From positions 1 to 45,773 of the IMG/VR virus record IMGVR_UViG_3300042892_002090: a stretch of DNA of 45,773 nucleotides; one strand, 5' to 3'. How positions within the stretch are numbered: position 1 is the stretch's first letter; each line of letters begins with the position of its first letter. Shown one piece after another: positions 45,656 to 45,773 of the stretch. The position numbers were made by a program, and so were the translations under genes. Under the pieces are notes generated by a model. It did no database searches and was not told the origin of the DNA. It saw only the letters and a list, made by a program, of their open reading frames with translations. The stretch comes from a virus.

Positions 45656-45773
45656 TTATAATTCGTATTGTAGATATTTCGTCTCTAATTCTTCGGTTGA
45701 TAAAATGTCAGTTAAATCTGACAAAATTGTTTTCAATCTCGGACGAATGTCTAACGTATATCTAAACTTTGGA
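45656..45773 (-). CDS. C-terminal end of an unidentified gene
   Basis: An open frame enters from the window edge and stops at TAA (45656-45658). The last 38 residues end TDILSTEELETKYLQYEL. It is too short to identify. It precedes the helicase gene by 25 bases, so it is probably in the same unit. Confidence 0.6.
   Translation of the reverse strand, partial: PKFRYTLDIRPRLKTILSDLTDILSTEELETKYLQYEL

Overview
The window is a contiguous piece of a large, strongly AT-rich genome of a contractile-tailed (T4-like myovirus) bacteriophage. Every supported gene lies on the minus strand, so transcription runs from high to low coordinates. There are no rRNA, tRNA, CRISPR or insertion-sequence signals, and no stretch above about 200 bases lacks coding sequence. 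The host is most likely a member of Bacteroidota, probably a flavobacterium: the ClpP and the sigma factor carry the sequence style of Bacteroidota proteins, one secreted protein has a Bacteroidota-type signal peptide (SSYSQ), a giant virion protein ends in SprB-like adhesin repeats, and Shine-Dalgarno sequences are essentially absent.

Layout in transcription order. (1) 45773-41800: end of an unidentified gene, a DnaB/gp41-type replicative helicase, a class II (B12-dependent) ribonucleotide reductase, and a 54-residue Cys-rich DUF5522-like protein whose coding sequence contains a terminator-like hairpin. (2) 41769-15542: baseplate and tail-fibre module. It starts with gp25- and gp6-like wedge proteins and continues with large virion proteins, a collagen-like fibre with an S74 self-cleaving chaperone, a 1847-residue protein with TPTNT linkers and SprB-like repeats, a P2 gpI-like tail protein with the same linker, and a fibre-like protein. 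(3) 15503-7865: recombination and replication module: RuvC-like nuclease, DnaG-type primase, RecB-like nuclease, SbcD/gp47, a coiled-coil EVPxE-repeat protein, an unknown conserved protein, a DUF1360 membrane protein, an endonuclease VII-like HNH protein and SbcC/gp46. (4) 7817-1: ClpP protease, two overlapping membrane proteins that resemble a spanin pair, an anchored repeat protein, a small unknown protein, a sigma-70 family factor, a multi-span membrane protein that probably continues through a -1 frameshift, an amidase-fold protein that seems to lack a zinc ligand, two small proteins, a ParB-like protein and an acidic protein cut by the window edge.

How it fits together: helicase, primase, RuvC, gp46/gp47, endonuclease VII and RecB-like nuclease can support recombination-dependent replication and branch resolution. 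NrdJ supplies dNTPs. The sigma factor could redirect host polymerase, possibly to an AT-rich motif (ATATTTAT) that precedes eight gene starts. Genes are tightly packed, with several TAATG or ATGA stop/start overlaps. The functions of most virion proteins between 20202 and 39428 cannot be assigned from sequence alone.
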